This document shows, in pieces, positions 63,761 to 64,000 of a DNA stretch of 64,000 nucleotides. Positions within the stretch are counted from its first letter, which is position 1. Each line of letters begins with the position of its first letter. Source of the stretch: Amanita rubescens (Eukaryota > Basidiomycota > Agaricomycetes > Agaricales > Amanitaceae); assembly GCA_015039365.1 (NCBI GenBank), contig WION01000053.1, positions 161,480-225,479 of the forward strand. The letters are read 5' to 3'. Below the pieces are notes generated by a model that was not told the DNA's origin, did not search any database, and worked only from the letters and a program-made list of their open reading frames with translations. The translations under genes and the position numbers were made by a program.

Positions 63761-64000
63761 GCAAATCTTTGTGTGATACCTGTTGTATTTTGCACGATAG
63801 TACTAGTAGGGGGTATATATAGTACATTAGTCATTACCGTGAGAATCCCGAATATGAACCTTTTGGTTTTAACTTTATCACACCCGGCATTATGAATCAC
63901 TTTCAAATCTGCTCAAGTACTTATCAATAACGGTAGCAGGCTTCAGGTACGGAGAATATTCTCTAGAACTAGGAATGCCAACATCGGTGGGTGCCTAGTC
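63761..64000. repeat. Downstream block of the RBR tandem unit
   Basis: It matches about 60100-60330 after copy 1 (for example GTACTTATCAATAACGGTAG and AACTAGGAATGCCAACATCG), and runs off the right edge, so the array may continue outside the window. Confidence 0.75.

Overview
This window is eukaryotic: genes are cut by many 42-85 bp introns with GT..AG ends and CTAAC/CTGAT-type branch points, promoters carry TATA boxes, and the gene content (HNH-domain protein, TMEM135-like membrane protein, fungal MLKL-like kinase, CCCH-RBR ubiquitin ligases, Ty1/Copia and chromodomain Ty3/Gypsy elements) points to a filamentous basidiomycete, most likely an Agaricomycete. No bacterial, organellar or CRISPR signal was seen.

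Layout. 1-2122: a small Cys-rich gene and a three-exon hydrophilic gene. 2123-7974: mostly gene-poor, with a small two-finger zinc-finger gene (ZnF copy 1, 4245-4669) and a degenerate tandem repeat (5226-5770). 7975-24959: a Ty1/Copia element on the minus strand with 407-bp LTRs and a CTTGA target duplication; a complete Ty3/Gypsy chromovirus (12144-20288, 452-bp LTRs, GTATG target duplication) is inserted in its integrase. 25101-25694: ZnF copy 2, squeezed between the Copia element and a second complete chromovirus (25961-34503, plus strand, CAAGC target duplication). 34771-35985: a TIR-bearing non-autonomous DNA transposon made of GATCAT-rich cryptic repeats. 39278-39866: ZnF copy 3. 40972-46539: an HNH-domain gene and a long coiled-coil gene, divergent from a shared promoter that is duplicated at the other end of the HNH gene. 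46845-54386: a TMEM135-like gene, an MLKL-NTD/pseudokinase gene and a CorA-like membrane-protein gene. 54387-57345: gene-poor, with a duplicated TMEM135 tail. 57346-64000: a tandem array of CCCH-CCCH-RBR ubiquitin-ligase genes ending in CaaX boxes (two full copies and a third tail fragment).

The most unusual content is in the retroelements. Both chromoviruses share (i) a primer-binding site that complements a stretch of their own LTR about 33 nt past a TATA box, as in Tf1-type self-priming, (ii) a conserved Gag N-terminal extension that has no AUG, (iii) a T-run -1 frameshift site at the gag stop, and (iv) a third ORF directly after pol with a CX2CX3HX4HH knuckle. The Copia element carries a spliced extra ORF (ORF0, 187 aa, C-terminal membrane segment) whose stop lies 1 nt before the gag start. 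These points come from reading and hand translation only; no database search was possible.
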